From: Cordilura impudica
Taxonomy: Eukaryota; Arthropoda; Insecta; Diptera; Scathophagidae
DNA: 64,000 bases
Reading direction: 5' to 3'
NCBI GenBank assembly: GCA_963682025.1
Contig: OY821519.1
Coordinates: 101,056,585-101,120,584, forward strand
The translations under genes were made by a program, and so were the position numbers. Positions 34,755-47,070 of this stretch are shown here, piece by piece (within the stretch, counting starts at the first letter, position 1; every line of letters begins with the position of its first letter). The notes under the pieces were generated by a model, which was not told the DNA's origin, ran no database searches, and worked only from the letters and a program-made list of their open reading frames with translations.

Positions 34755-34915
34755 AGTGACTATGCGTAACTGTGCTTGACTACCCCAAAATTAATCTATA
34801 GTCACAACAAGACTATGGTCCAAGTTTCAGATCAATTGGATGAGGGGGAATGAGGTTGCCCCATGGCAGACAGACAGGCAGACAAGAGTATTAGTGAAAA
34901 TAAAGAGTTAAAAAA

Positions 34916-36140
34916 TATGACTAAGTTTCCATACAAATATATCAAAATATCCACTCCATGCAAGTTTGACATCAATTTATAAAAAATATATAAATAACAC
35001 ACGACTTTTTAAAAATTTATATGTTATATGTCTACATGTTACTAATAACCAAAGAAAAAAAATTAAATAATTGAAATTTCTTTTAATATATTTTAATTTT
35101 AACAGTGATGGTGAGCGCTCCATTTTTTGAGTCAACTGTATGCATCATATAAAATTCGAACTTCATATAAGTTAGTTAAATTAGCGTATCGTTTAAAATC
35201 TAGCGTAACTTGTTTGTTGTATACGGTCACAAAAGTTGTAAAACCGCACATCAACCATGTAACGAGTTTTATTGGCCACAAGTGTGAATTATGGCTTTTC
35301 AGGCCCCGCACAACATTCGTGTGAATGTTATGGCCGCAAAACATAAAATTAAATTAAATTGTCCTTTTTGCTACCGCAATACGTATCTATGCTCAACCTT
35401 TAAAAACCCATAAATTTCTATTACTTGCAACATAACTCTGCATGTGTGTTTATCGAACCCTAAATTGTAATACTTAAACATCTACACAAGAATTTCTATA
35501 GCAAAAAATATGATCGCTGTGATTGTGTAGTTAGTTAAACAAACAAAATGCTACTGCCCATTTAAATCAAATTTAAATGTTTAAAAGTGTCTGCAACTCT
35601 TTCGAAATCCTTTTCAAAAATTTAATTTGATTTTCATTGTTTAATTGTATTATTTCATTCTTGTGGTAATTAATATATACAATACACAATTTGAAGAAGG
35701 TATAATTCAATTCTAATATTATTCTCAAAACTTCTTTACTAATTAAACTCTGCCATGTCCTCGTACATATAAATACAGATACAGATACATTGTGTGGTTG
35801 GTTGATTGTATGTATAGTATCTAATTTGCATAGACAATTAGTTTATTTGAAGTTATTTTTGTATATTATTATAACAAATCCCCGGTAAAGTAGTCGTACA
35901 ATTGAAAAAACATTAAAAATTCAAACTGTGTTTCAATAACAATTAAATAAACTCTTTTGTTAATTTGATTTTGTGTTTTGTTGGTAACATTGTTAATGAC
36001 TCAAAGTAAATGTAAAGGATTATTTATATCAGGTAGGATGTATTGGGAGGAGACAATATTTAAGGACTGTTTTTTTTTTATACTTTATAGTTGATGGGAA
36101 ATTATTGAAATTTTTGAAATTATTTGAATTATGAAAATTT
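34916..36140. other. No gene recognised
   Basis: AT-rich intergenic DNA. The overlapping frames near 35127-35344 on both strands encode nothing recognisable. No tandem repeat or inverted structure noted. Confidence 0.4.
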
Positions 36141-36289
36141 TTTTATTTATTTATTTATTTATTTATTAGGTCAATGGAATAAATCCTTACAGACCTGTAT
36201 AAATGATATAATTACATATGTACATATATTGAAACAATTAAATGATTTAAAAATAAAAACAAATAGTTAGGAATTTAAGAAAATAATGA

Positions 36290-39030
36290 TATTATGCTTA
36301 ATTACATCAGTGTTCAAAGAAAAATCAATTAATTGATAAAGATTATTATAATCACAACAAATTCTTCTAAAAGGATCAGCTAGATTTAACAAAGAGTGGT
36401 TGGAATTGGCGTGATACTCGTTGCGGAACATTAAAAGTTATATTGTTGACAAGAAAGTCAGAACAGATTTCACCATTAATTAGGTTGATCATAAATGTTA
36501 CTTTTAGCATAGTCCTACGGCTTTCCAAAGTAGGTAATTTTATTAATTTAAGTCGATCAACGTATGAAGGTAGATTAATTGCAGAATTCCAAGGTAAGCC
36601 ACGTAAGCAAAAGAGTAGAAATTGTTTCTGTACAGACTCGATTCGTTGAATATGAATGTTATAGAAGGGATCCCATATTTTGACCCATATTCTAAAATAG
36701 GTCTTACAAGAGATGTAAAAAGTTGTTTGGTTATGTAAGGATCAATAAATTCTTTTGCCCATCTTTTAATAAAGGCGAGTGTACCTCTAGCTTTATTAAC
36801 TGTCATGGTGACGTGAGATACAAAGTTTAATTTAGGATCAAGTAGAATCCCTAAATCCAGAAAAGTATCAACAAGTTCAAGCTGATATCCGCCCAGAAAG
36901 TAGTTAGCAGGAAAAACATTATTTCTAGAAAAACGCATACATTTACATTTTTTTCAAATTTAGTTCCATTAGGTTACGGTTACACCACGAAAAGAAATTG
37001 TTGAGATCTGATTGAAGATGAATATGATCATTATGTTGACAGTAACTTAAAAAAATTTTAACATCATCAGCGTACATTAAATGTTGCAAAAATTTATCAC
37101 TTTTGGAAGATCATTGATGAAAAGGGAGAAAAGAATTGGTCCAAGATGGCTGCCTTGAGGAACACCAGAAGTCACAGTAATATCTTTAGATGACATATTA
37201 TTATACATTACACGTTGTGTTCTATCAGAAAGATATGATTTTATCCATTTAAGGCTTAATGGTGTTAAACCTAATAAATCCAATTTGATCAGTAGAAGGT
37301 TATGGTTTACTTTATCGAAAGCCTTACTAAAATCGGTGTACACTGCATCTATTTTTTTTTTCTTGACAAAACCATCGTTAATTATTGTCGTAAAATGAAG
37401 CACATTTGTAACGGTACAGCATCCTTTCCGAAATCCGTATTGAAATGGTGACAAAACTGACTGAGTGATAGCACAAAAAATCTGTAATAAATTTCTCGAA
37501 AAGCTTAGGGATTGCACTAAGTTTAGCAATACTACGGTAATTAGAAACATCCGATATATTTCCAGATTTAAATAATGGAATGATGTAAGAAGCTCTCCAA
37601 AATTTTGGAAAATAACCGTTTTTTATTGACGCATTAAACAACAGAGTCAGTGGTGTTGCCAAGGAAGTAGCACAATAATTGAGTATAGAACTCGGTACTC
37701 CATCAGGTCCATGAGTAAATGAAACTTTAAGTTTCTTCAGGCTATTAACAAGTTCTGCCTTATCAATTAGGGGAAAAGATATAGCTTGATTTGTGTTTAT
37801 TGGATATGAATAGCTGTTGGAACAATATTGAGCAACAGAATATGTACTAGCAAAAAAGTCTGCAAACATGTTACTTATTATAGTATCATCACTAGATTCG
37901 ATATCGTTAAATTTCATTACAGATGGATAACCAGTAGCTTTTCTTTTTGTATTAACAAAGTTGTAAAATGCTTTAGGATCACGATTGAAATCTTCCTTCA
38001 TTTTGTTTAGATAGTTTTTGTATAAATAATTGTTAAGAATATTATATTCGGCACGATGAATGGAGTATTTTTCAAAAAATACAAGAGAACCAAAAATTTT
38101 ATACTTTTTATAATACTTGTTCTTCAAATTTTTTAATCTTGATAGTTGTTTTGAGTTCCAAGGTGGGCCAGTTCGTTTGTAGACAGAGCGCTTTGAAATG
38201 TATTCATATATAAAAGAATACATACTTCTATAAAAGACCTCCACCATTAAATCAATAGAAGTATGGCACAACAAATCATTCCAGTTAGTGTTAGAAATTA
38301 GATCAATCAATTTGCTATAGTTGGTTTGTTTAAAACAAAAAACTTTATCTTTATTAATACGAATATTGGATCCACCAAAAGTAGGCAAAACACAGCTAAT
38401 TTCAATAGTTGGATGAAAGCGATCTTCCGGCAACGTGATAGGATTAGAGCGAGTTATTATACAATCTTCTGGATTATTTGTAAATACCAGATCTAGCAGT
38501 TTACCGTATTCATTAAATACGCCATTCATCTGGTAAAGACTAAGATCAACTATCTCTTTCAATATTAAATCATCACAGTTATTATTTTTAATTGGAATAA
38601 AATCCGGAGCATCAGGCTAATTTTTCCATATTATAGATGGTAAATTAAAATCTCCAACAACAAAAATTAAATCCTCAGGTTTAGCACGTTGAGCAACTGA
38701 TTTGATGGCCTGAACGTGTTCAAGGTATATTTCTTCGGGAGAATTAGGAGGTATATACGAACAGGTTATGAAAATGATTTTATAATTAAGCTTTATCTTT
38801 ACACTGACAAACTCAATATTTGGAGAAGATTCAGATTGAAGAGATTTGGAAGCAAACAGGCATGACACAGCAATTAAAACACCACCCCCATTACGATCGT
38901 TTCTGTTATATCTATATATTTGATAAGTGTTACATAGTAACTCAGAATTAAAAACATTTTCTTTCAGCCATGTGTCAGTAAAGATGATGACATGAAAATT
39001 AAACCACGAACATTCTGATACATAATGATT
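36290..39030 (-). pseudogene. LINE ORF2: endonuclease plus reverse transcriptase, broken
   Basis: Starts MYQNVRGL (endonuclease motif I, about 39000-39025). After a deletion it continues FTDTWLKENVF, YRNDRNGGGVLIA and FVVGDFNLPS (about 38630). An in-frame TAG interrupts at 38617-38619. The RT begins with KKLKVSFTHGPDGVPSSIL and YIIPLFKSGNISDVSNYRSI. A one-base shift follows near 37500, then SPFQYGFRKGC, DFSKAFDKVNH and GVPQGSHLGPILFSLFINDL. MYADD is at about 37070 in a shifted frame. The thumb GILLDPKLNFVSHV and SLVRPILEYGS (about 36680-36860) precedes a C-terminal HANSNHSLLNLADPFRRIC segment. It copies RNA at nicked target DNA in active relatives; this copy has at least one stop, three shifts and one deletion. 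Confidence 0.9.
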
Positions 39031-39115
39031 AGTCGTTCAATGGGTAAAGAATCTAGTTTTTTGAATTAATGTTGAAATTCGTATTTTCATTTATTCGATG
39101 TCAGGGCGGAAGCTC

Positions 39116-39671
39116 AGCAATGTTGTTTCTCCGTGGATTTTCTTTAAATTCATATTCAGGATTAAAAGATGTAATCCTTCTTGGTAAGGAATAGAAAATT
39201 TATATATCATAACATCAGCTTTATAACTTAGTTTAGAGTTTATATAAAAGTTAATGTCATCAGTGGAGGTATCCGAAAAAAGACGCGAAATAAAAATAGA
39301 TTTTTTTGGCGGTATTACTTTTAGTTGTTTCGGTAACGCTTTTCATTAGTTAAAGATGGTGGAATAGCAGTTGTAGGCGTCAAGGACGTATTATTTAAAG
39401 ATGGTAGCATTGCAGTTTTAGACATCAAAGGAGCAGTATTTGTAAAAGATTGTATATTATCAGTTGTCAGTATCGATGATGCTTTATTAGAAGATGGTAG
39501 GACAGCATTTTGAGGCATCAAAGGAGAAGCAATTGTCGTAAGCATATTTGCAGAATTCAGAGTTGTATGGATTGAAGAAGCAGTAGTATTATCAGGGTTT
39601 TCTCTATTCATGAATCTGGGTGACTTACGGCGATTTGGAGATGGTAATTTAGGTGATTGGAGTCCATCCAA
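39116..39671 (-). pseudogene. LINE ORF1 remnant (gag-like)
   Basis: Two out-of-frame parts on the minus strand. 39321-39671 gives a Ser/Thr/Pro/Asn-rich segment beginning MDGLQSPKLPSPNRRKSPRF with imperfect internal repeats (LTTIASPLMPQNAVLPS, ILTTDN..., PLMSKTAMLPS, LTPTTAIPPS). 39116-39325 gives PPKKSIFISRLFSDTSTDDI and a tail ending LLSFRPDIE then stop, resembling the ORF1 C-terminal domain found in CR1/jockey relatives. A frameshift near 39325-39345 separates them. ORF2 begins about 90 bp further on, the usual order. Confidence 0.55.
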
Positions 39672-39951
39672 TGACTTGAAACATAATTTGGTAAGAAGAT
39701 TAAAATTTCACAAAATTGTCAATGGTTTATCTCATACTTAGCGGCCACTGCTTACATCTAGCAACTTTTCTTTGTAATATTGATTCATTCTTTAATTTAA
39801 CACACTTCTTTAATATCGTTAATTACAGCTAGCAGGAGGGTCTAAAGCTATTATTATTTTCAGGATATCTCGTTTCAATAATGTTGTAATTCTCATGATT
39901 TTTATATGACGAATTCCTATTTTTATAAAAACTATCGCATTTTTCATACAT

Positions 39952-40713
39952 ATATCTGTGGTTTTCTAGAATAACCGCGTATGTCATAAAATCAAAATGT
40001 TCAGGGGAGCCAAAAAACGTTATATTTGCAATCATGGGCTCGATATAAAGTTTTTAGAGCTTTTTATTTGACAGTCCTGTAGATATGGGCAATAAATACT
40101 TTATATAAAATTTTGAGTCAAAAATCTTCAGAGGAATAGATCCTGGAGATGGACGAAAAAAACAATATGTAAATAACACTTAAAGTATGTGCAAATAAAA
40201 CAACTTATGTCGGCAAACGTCATTTTCTTTGAAAAAGAAAACTATTAATGCAGCCACCCATGTAGACATAAGTTGTTTTTGCTTGAAAAATGGATTTTTT
40301 TTTGTTCCTCAACAAAAAGTTAACGGGACTTAGGATGAGAATATAACAACGTATCAAGAATAATAGTGACACATAAGTTTTTATAAGTGGTTATAAACTG
40401 AAAAATAATCGAAAATTACTTTGCATTTTTTTTTTCATTAATAACAACGTATGTCGCTATGTGTCGTTTTCTGAGAAAATAATTTGTCAGCGGTCAAACG
40501 TAGGTTGACATACATTGATAGTGCTGCAAATTAATTTAATAAACATTTAAGTTACGTCGTTATTTAAAGAAAAAAACTCAGAAAAGGTCAATATTAAAAA
40601 AAGAAAAAATTAACACATGTAAAGAGCGTTAAAATTAATTAATATATTTGGCATCGTTAACTCAAAACTGACAAAAATGGACATACGCGGTTATTCCAGA
40701 AAACCACAGATAT
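39952..40713 (-). mobile_element. MITE M, copy 2 (intact ends)
   Basis: 762 bp bounded by ATATCTGTGGTTTTCTAGAA and its inverse. The interior is inverse to copy 1 (TTGGCATCGTTAACTCAAAA, GTTGACATAC, GTTGTTTT..TGTCGGCAAACG). No open frame of note. It gives the empty-site reference for insertion of T. Flanking bases are AT-rich and consistent with a TA-type target. Confidence 0.8.
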
Positions 40714-40930
40714 AGCAAAATGAATTCATTCATGGCTTTCAGTAACTGTATTTTTAATAGATGAAAGAATGTTATGAATTCATATTATGAATTCATTTTA
40801 TTTATCTTTTCGTACCTGTTTTGAAGCGATTATGCAGAATTCATGGTTCATTTTATTTATTTTAATTGATATGCAAAATTAATATGCAAAATATAAAAAA
40901 ATACCAAAAATGGTATATAAAAATTTTAGA

Positions 40931-41674
40931 AAAACAAGTAAGAAAATTATATATACGATACCGTAGAGACCCTATCTCTTCGGCCCAACAAATTGGATAT
41001 AGAAAATAAGCATAAATCAAATTTGAGTGACATTGTTATTATTTTTTTTGGCTGCAGATATGAAAAGGTTCATATCGGGTGCTATATTTATATGGGGAGT
41101 AGGTCGAAAAATGTACCTATCCTTATTTTTTGGAAAAAACATACACAAACCAAATTTGAGAATAATCTGTGCAATATTTTTGTTTTTTGATAGATTTAAG
41201 TGAAGATCGGGAAGCAGCTCTAATGGGGCCTATGACTAAGGATTGTCCGATAGAGATTACTTTTCGACTACTGATTAATGGATATAATAAACACATACAA
41301 ACCCAATTTGACTGAGATGTATCTATATGATAATTTGGATCTTATGGCCATTAATGTCGATTTCATAGGGGTCATTTGTATGGGGACTATGTCTGAATAT
41401 GGACCGAATTTCACCATTTTCAATAGCAATAAATGCTTACATACCAAATTTCATGAAAATTCATATTTGCGGCCTGTAGTTTAATTACAAGGTGTACATG
41501 GATACACAGATCGACAGACGGACGGACGGACGGACATCGCTAAATCCACTCTGAAAGTGATTCTGAGTCGATCGGTATAATAAAAGATGGGTTTAGGTCA
41601 AATATTTTTGATAGTTACAAACAGCAGCACAAAGTCATTATACCCAAACCACATAGTTGTATAGGGTATAAAAA
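40931..41674 (+). repeat. Repeat family E, copy 2
   Basis: Starts AAAACAAGTAAGAAAATTAT. It includes GAGACCCTATCTCTTCGGCC, GAAAAGGTTCATATCGG, CAGCTCTAATGGGG and a (GACG)n microsatellite (41516-41536). It ends with AAAGTCATTATACCCAAACC-ACATAGTTGTATAGGGTATA, in which TATACCC and GGGTATA can pair as a terminal hairpin. Non-coding. Confidence 0.75.
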
Positions 41675-41937
41675 CTAAAAATAAATATGAAAAATAATTC
41701 ATGAGAGATACGAGTAACTTAAAAAAATAATAAAACTGAGATCATTAAAAAATTCAAAACTGTCTACTCGTTAAGTGTGTTAAAATGAAAAAAATTTTTT
41801 TTTTGTCAATTTGACCGAGTATTTTTTATATATCACGCATATCTCGCACCTCTGCATATAAATGATGGTATCGTAAAAGATAATCTATGGATACATTTCG
41901 AAGTTATTAACAATTATATAAAAATACCAAAATTCAA

Positions 41938-42908
41938 CTTTTTAAACTCTTTCTTTTAACTCATACTCTCTGTCTGTCTGTCGTGGGTGGACCGTAGTCC
42001 CCCTCATCCAATTGAAACTGAAACCATAGTCTTGTTGTGACTAAAGATTATTTTTGGGGTAGTCACGCACAGTCACGCATAGTCACTCGCAGTCAGGGGG
42101 TGATCTAAATGTCATTTCCCCTCATCCGATCAATCTGAATCTTAGTCCATACACTTGCTGTGAAATAATATTATCTTTGACATAGTCACGCAGAGTCACG
42201 CATGGTCACGCGCAGTCACGTAGTGATGTAAAACCCATTCCCCTTATCCGATCGATCTGAAACTTGGTCGATAGACTTGCTGTGAAAAAATATTAAGTTT
42301 GAAATAGTCACGCACAGTCACGTATAGTCACGCACAGTCACGGAGTGATCTAAATGTCATTTTCCTTCATCCGATCGATCTGAATTTTGGCCCATACACT
42401 TGCTGTGCAAAAAAGATTAACTTTGACTTAGTCACGCACGGTCACGCATGGTCACGCGCAGTCACGTAGTGATCTAAAACCCATTTCCCCTTATCCGATC
42501 GATCTGAAACTTGGTCGGTGGACTTGCTGTGAAAAAAGATTAACTTTGACATAGTCGCGCACAGTCACGCTTAGTCACGCATAGTCACGCACAGTCACGT
42601 AGTGATCTAAAACCCATTTCCCCTTATCCGATCGATCTGAAACTTGTTCGATAGACTTGCTGTGAAAAAAAATTAACTTTGACATAGTCGCGCACAGTCA
42701 CGCTTAGTCACGCACAATCACGGAGTGATCTAAATGTCATTTTCCTTCATCCAATCAATCTGAAACTTGGTCCATAGACTTGCTGTGACCACAGATTAAT
42801 TTTAAAATAGTCACGCAAAGTCACGCAGTCACGGAGAGATTCAGGACTCATATGCATAAGGAAAGAAAGAGTTTTAATAAAAAACATTCTTTTTATGGGT
42901 TAGATTAT
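41938..42908 (-). mobile_element. Element S, copy 3 (inverted, uninterrupted)
   Basis: The ends are TTTTTAAACTCTTTCTTTTA at 41938 and GGAAAGAAAGAGTTTTAATA at 42860-42879, then ATGGGTTAGATTATT at the extreme right. A CTGTCTGTCTG microsatellite lies at 41968-41981. The interior is the 120-bp-class unit in reverse, with CAGTCACGGAGTGATCTAAA and CCGATCGATCTGAA recurring. This copy is the best reference for the element and confirms the TTA target duplication of the MITE in copy 2. Confidence 0.75.
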
Positions 42909-43574
42909 TTTTAAATTTATTTTTTCAAACTTCAGGTCAAAAATATAAATTTATTTCGATAAATTTAGTATATAAATTATTCTCAAAGGAAAAAAATTAA
43001 ATAAGTCCCAATATTTGGGAGTTATTTGAAATAACTTATTTCTTAAAGAAACAATATGTACAAAAAAAAAAACTAATTAACTCCCAAATAAAATAAGTCG
43101 CAATAAAAACGAAATAACACCCAATTCAAAGATATCGGTTCAAACTATTTAATTCATAACTATATGAAAGCACACACAGAATTTGTCGTCAACCGAATTT
43201 TAGTAGTTCTATGTAGATACATTACTATATCGGTTTCATTAAATTTAAGTCAAAAAATTCGTTTTTTATATTTGTTTACTCAAAGAGTATATTTGTTTAC
43301 TCATATATTTATATTTATTTACTCAAAGAGTAAATAAAAAAAAGAATTTTTTACTTAAATTGAATGAAATTGATGTATGTAGTATATGGGTACCCCACAT
43401 AATTTTTAGCGCTGAATATATTGGGCTATTTTAAATATGGGAAAGTCAAAGATTCGGCGATTTGTGCAATAATTTCGTCAATTTTCCCCAAAAAGGTGAG
43501 AAAAAATACACAAAAATGCACGAAACGCCCCCTGGCAATTGTTAAAATAAAAATAAATGTGAAATGAAATAAAT
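42909..43574. other. No gene; small fold-back at 43225-43380
   Basis: Two inverted structures. ACTCCCAAATA-type segments occur around 43005-43095 (and inverted near 45790-45870, beyond the LINE). There is also a hairpin whose arms are about 43225-43275 and 43325-43375 (CATTAAATTTAAGTCAAAAA against TTTTTTACTTAAATTGAATG). Probably small MITEs; neither can be assigned. Confidence 0.35.
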
Positions 43575-45475
43575 GTGAACTAAAGCCATTAAACAAGCTA
43601 AGTCAACATATTACGCCGATAAGTTTGCGAATTCAGTTAACACACGTAAAACTTGGAGAACAATAAGAGAAATTGGAATAGTGAAACCAAAAACCAACGA
43701 AGAAACCTCAATTTCAGATCCAAATGCCATTAATGAAAATTTTATTAATATACTGATGCAACAGGCGAATCACTCTTACTATAGTAACTTTCAGAATGAA
43801 TTCCTACCAGAAAATCAATTCAGTTTCGATTGTGTTAGTCAGTATGACGTACTCATGAGCTGCTTATCCATCAAATCTAACGCAACAAGTGTTGCTACAT
43901 AAGCAAATAACTAATTATATCAATGATAATAATATTCTTTCTTGTAAACAATCCGGTTTTCGTGCCAAGCATAGTTGTATTACAGCTCTTACTGATGTAG
44001 CTGTAGATCTTAGAAAAGAACTAGATGATGGCTGTATGGCAATGCTGGTCTTATTAGACCACTCAAAGGCTGATCACAGTTGATCACACTATTCTGATTC
44101 AAAAACTAGAAAAGATCATGCACTTTTCCCCAACGTCTTCCAAATTGATTTATTCATATCTTCATGGTCGAGTACAGTATGTAGAAATCAACTCATCAAT
44201 AACTTCAAATTTCCTTCCCATCTCTAGGGGTGTACCGCAAGGTTCCATTCTTGGACCTCTTCTCTTTTCCATTTATGCAACTGATTTGCCAAACCAGCTG
44301 ATGCACTGCAACATTAGAATGTATGCTGACGATGTTCAATTGTACATAATCAGTAAAAAGGAGAAATTTGAAGAACGTACGCGAAAATTAAATGATGACT
44401 TAGAAAGTGTTTCTTTTTGGGCATCTGTAAATGGCCTAAGTCTAAATCCAAAAAAACAAAATGCATTTGACTACGTAAGCGAACGCAGAAAGTTGTCGAA
44501 ATACCCAACATTTATATTAATAACCAAAAAATAGAAATAGTCAATAAAGCCAAAAATCTAGGCGTAATTTTTAATAATACATTAACCTGGTCGGATCATG
44601 TTACAAACGCGTGTGGAAAAACCTTCTCGATGCTACGAACTCTATGGCCAACTCCACATTGCACCCCTTTTAAAATCAGATTGCTGCTCGCGAAAACGTA
44701 TTTAATACCTATTTTAATGTACGCCTGTGAAATTGTTTCAAGTTGTGATGCAAATAGCAAATCGAGACTAAACATAACGTATAATAATATTACAAGGTAC
44801 GTTTTTGGCCTTAAGTTTTATGGTAACTATGAACATATTACCCCCTATGCGAAGAAAATTTTTTGCGTCCAGCTTGATGACCTGATGAAGATTAGAACTC
44901 TAATTTTTTTACACAAAATTATAACCACTCGTGAGTCTCATCATCTGTATAATCGAATCACTTTCAGCCGAAACAGGAGAAATAATACCATAATTCAAAT
45001 ATGACATCATACGCTAATATCAAATTGCCAATTGTACATTAACGCAATTCGTCTTTGGAATATTATCCCACCAATTATTAGGGCAACCAGCAACGCGTTA
45101 CGCTTTAAGAACAGAATTTTTGAGTATTATTCTTAATATTTTTACTTCAAAATTAAATCACACATTAATAAATTTTTTATTTTTTGTTTTTATTAATTGT
45201 TATTTAATAACTTTCCAATGTTTAATAACTGTTACATTGTATGACGCTATCTGTCATGATATTTATAACATAATTTTAAAATTATCTTCTAGCATTATTT
45301 TATTTTTATTTTTTTTCTCTGTTTTTATTTTTATACTCCAAAATAACGTACATTTAACAATGTCTGTACTTCTACTACTTTAAGACTCATGTTTTGCTGT
45401 AGATGTTACCAAAATGAAATAAATAAATAAATCAATAAATAAATAAATAAAAATAAAATAAAATAAAAATAAAAT
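43575..45475 (+). pseudogene. 5'-truncated LINE reverse transcriptase with (AAAT)n tail
   Basis: The pre-RT linker KQAKSTYYADKFANSVN leads into SIKSNATS (43875-43890). This is joined directly to LLHKQITNYINDNNILSCKQ (43893), so a piece of the finger/palm region is deleted. Then come SGFRAKHSC, LLDHSKADHS (normally DFSKAFD), RGVPQGSILGPLLF, MYADDVQLY (catalytic YADD, about 44320), a frameshift near 44520, GVIFNNTLTWSDHV, PILMYACEIV and a C-terminal AIRLWNIIPPIIRATSN stretch. The tail is at about 45417-45475. Belongs to the jockey/R1/CR1 assemblage. Multiple stops; inactive. Confidence 0.85.
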
Positions 45476-46285
45476 GGATTCCCCGACCCAATAAACCTGC
45501 GGTATACATATTTTGATTAATTTTTTTCATTTGAATGAGTATTATGGAAACTATTATGAAAATATCTTCATCGAAATTTTGGCAAGCTTTACAGGTATGG
45601 TTTCTTGGGCAATATACTTGTAATGGCCCACAGTACCAGAATCGCGATGAACGTTTGGAAATTTTTTCGGCCGCCTACAATTTGACCAATCCTAATTTAT
45701 ATATATATTGTTTTTCCATTTTTACATACAACACTCTACTGTTTCTTCTTTTGCCATTTTTTCAACTATAACACTGGTCGAAAATGTAATCTTAAGTGCA
45801 ATGAAATAACTCCCAGAAACAATTCAAAATGCAATAACGACCTTATTTCATTTGGGAGTTATCTAATAATGAAATAAAAACAAAAATATATCAAATGTTT
45901 CCCTATTTGTATGGATTTTTTTTGGATTTATTAAATTTTTTTTGTTGGGACTTCTTTAGTTATTTCACGGTACCACAGCAACGTATTCATCGTACATACT
46001 TATTTAGAAAAACGTGCTCGATCGGCAAGAATCTCGAAAGACTTTATGGTCATCTTCGGTGTTCATATCTGCCTTTCAAATTTGTTTTTGTGTAGTTAGC
46101 AAGCTGATACTTTGTAAGGGATAACAGTTTATTGCTTTATTTTATATTTATAGCTTCTTTTCGCTATTTCCGGCATCTAAAAATCTAAAGATTTTTTATT
46201 GGCAACATACCAGATCGACCTCATTTTCTCGCCGAACGAATTTGCGTGGGCATACTGTCCACATATTTAAACCATATAAATTTGA
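45476..46285. other. No gene recognised
   Basis: Open frames at 45535-45771 and 45895-46095 (+) lack recognisable domains. An ACTCCCAGAAAC / TTTGGGAGTTAT inverted pair lies at 45805-45870. Confidence 0.35.
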
Positions 46286-46289
46286 ACTT

Positions 46290-47070
46290 TGTTTGTTGAA
46301 GCCACTTTCAAATAGTATCATCGGTTTTTAGAAGACGATTGGGTTTAACCCACATATCGCTCATTGGATCTATACAGCCGTGATTCGATTAATTATCCAG
46401 TGTCGAATACTTATATGGTGTTCTGCTTTTGTAAGGCTACCAACCGCAACGACAAAAGTTGCAAAGAACATGGAAGTATACTTCAGCCGAAGCACTAAAC
46501 TGCGAAGTGAATATAAAAGACCGGGAAATACCATTGAAAGTAGAATACATTCATCCAGGATGCCTATTACCGGCCAGATATAACTTCTACATGTATGGAT
46601 CAACACTTCACACTAATTTCGGTTCTGAGTCTACTTGAACTAGGAAATCCCAGGGAACAAGAACATTCCTGTTCGTTTCAAATCGATAAGCTGGCAAGAC
46701 TACCTTACTGGTTCCAAAGAAAAATTTTGAAATCAATTAGTACCTCTAGAAAATAATTAGTTCACATTTTGACTAATGGCTTAAATTGTAGAATTACGAA
46801 GACCGTCTGACCAAAACCAAAAGAATGGTCGCATGGTAGCTGTAATAACCTAGCCTCAAATTTCCTAATAGGGAGACACGGTCTGCGGTTTTTGAAAACA
46901 TTTCTGTAAATTTTGCATGGTTGTAGAAGAAATTGTTGCTTTCCAGACTTAGACTCAATTCACTGGGATACATATATATCATACGAAGCTCAAATTAATT
47001 TTTTACTGGAAGCAGAGGGGCCATAGCCCTTAGAATATATGTGTGCTGACGTACAAAGTCGGTTGGTAGC
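46290..47070 (+). pseudogene. Decayed LINE C-terminal relic (R1/LOA/jockey type)
   Basis: Translates in changing frames to NPHIAHWIYTAVIRLIIQC (about 46345-46400), the typical segment following the RT thumb in LOA/R1-like ORF2. Much later comes FLIGRHGLRFLKTF and HGCRRNCCFPD (about 46850-46935), matching the post-RNase H segment that ends in a Cys/His cluster. No intact RNase H is seen between. Judged by eye. Confidence 0.5.

Larger units (their letters stand above)
26681..34915 (+). mobile_element. Element S, copy 2, split by nested insertions
   Basis: The left end AATCTAAC...TTTTTATTAAAACTC matches the ends of copies 1 and 3. The minisatellite units occupy 27165-27400 and resume at 34755-34870, ending with CAGACAGACAGGCAGACA and GAGTTAAAAAATA. 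One MITE (26721-27146) and one large TIR element (27402-34754) have been inserted. Removing them gives an S element of about 460 bp in the same order as the intact copies. Confidence 0.7.
36142..39690 (-). mobile_element. LINE (jockey/CR1-like) with (TAAA)n tail
   Basis: On the minus strand the order is ORF1 remnant, APE endonuclease, reverse transcriptase, C-terminus, then a (AAAT)n tail at 36147-36169 marking the 3' end. The 5' end lies at or before 39690. The copy of MITE M at 39952 lies just upstream. Confidence 0.8.

Noticed and set aside
34745..34765. GTGACTAT on both sides of L as a target duplication
   Set aside because: The flanking sequence is itself the GTGACTATGC sub-repeat of S, so the match would occur anyway.
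35127..35344. Overlapping 65- and 70-codon frames on opposite strands
   Set aside because: Mirror open frames without motifs; probably chance.
39829..40035. 68-codon frame starting inside MITE M
   Set aside because: It crosses the M boundary at 39952; half is MITE sequence, so it is not one gene. Whether the other half is LINE ORF1 could not be decided.
43005..45870. ACTCCCAAATA segments on both sides of a LINE as ends of one interrupted element
   Set aside because: Similarity is short and AT-rich, and other bases do not align convincingly; kept only as a note.
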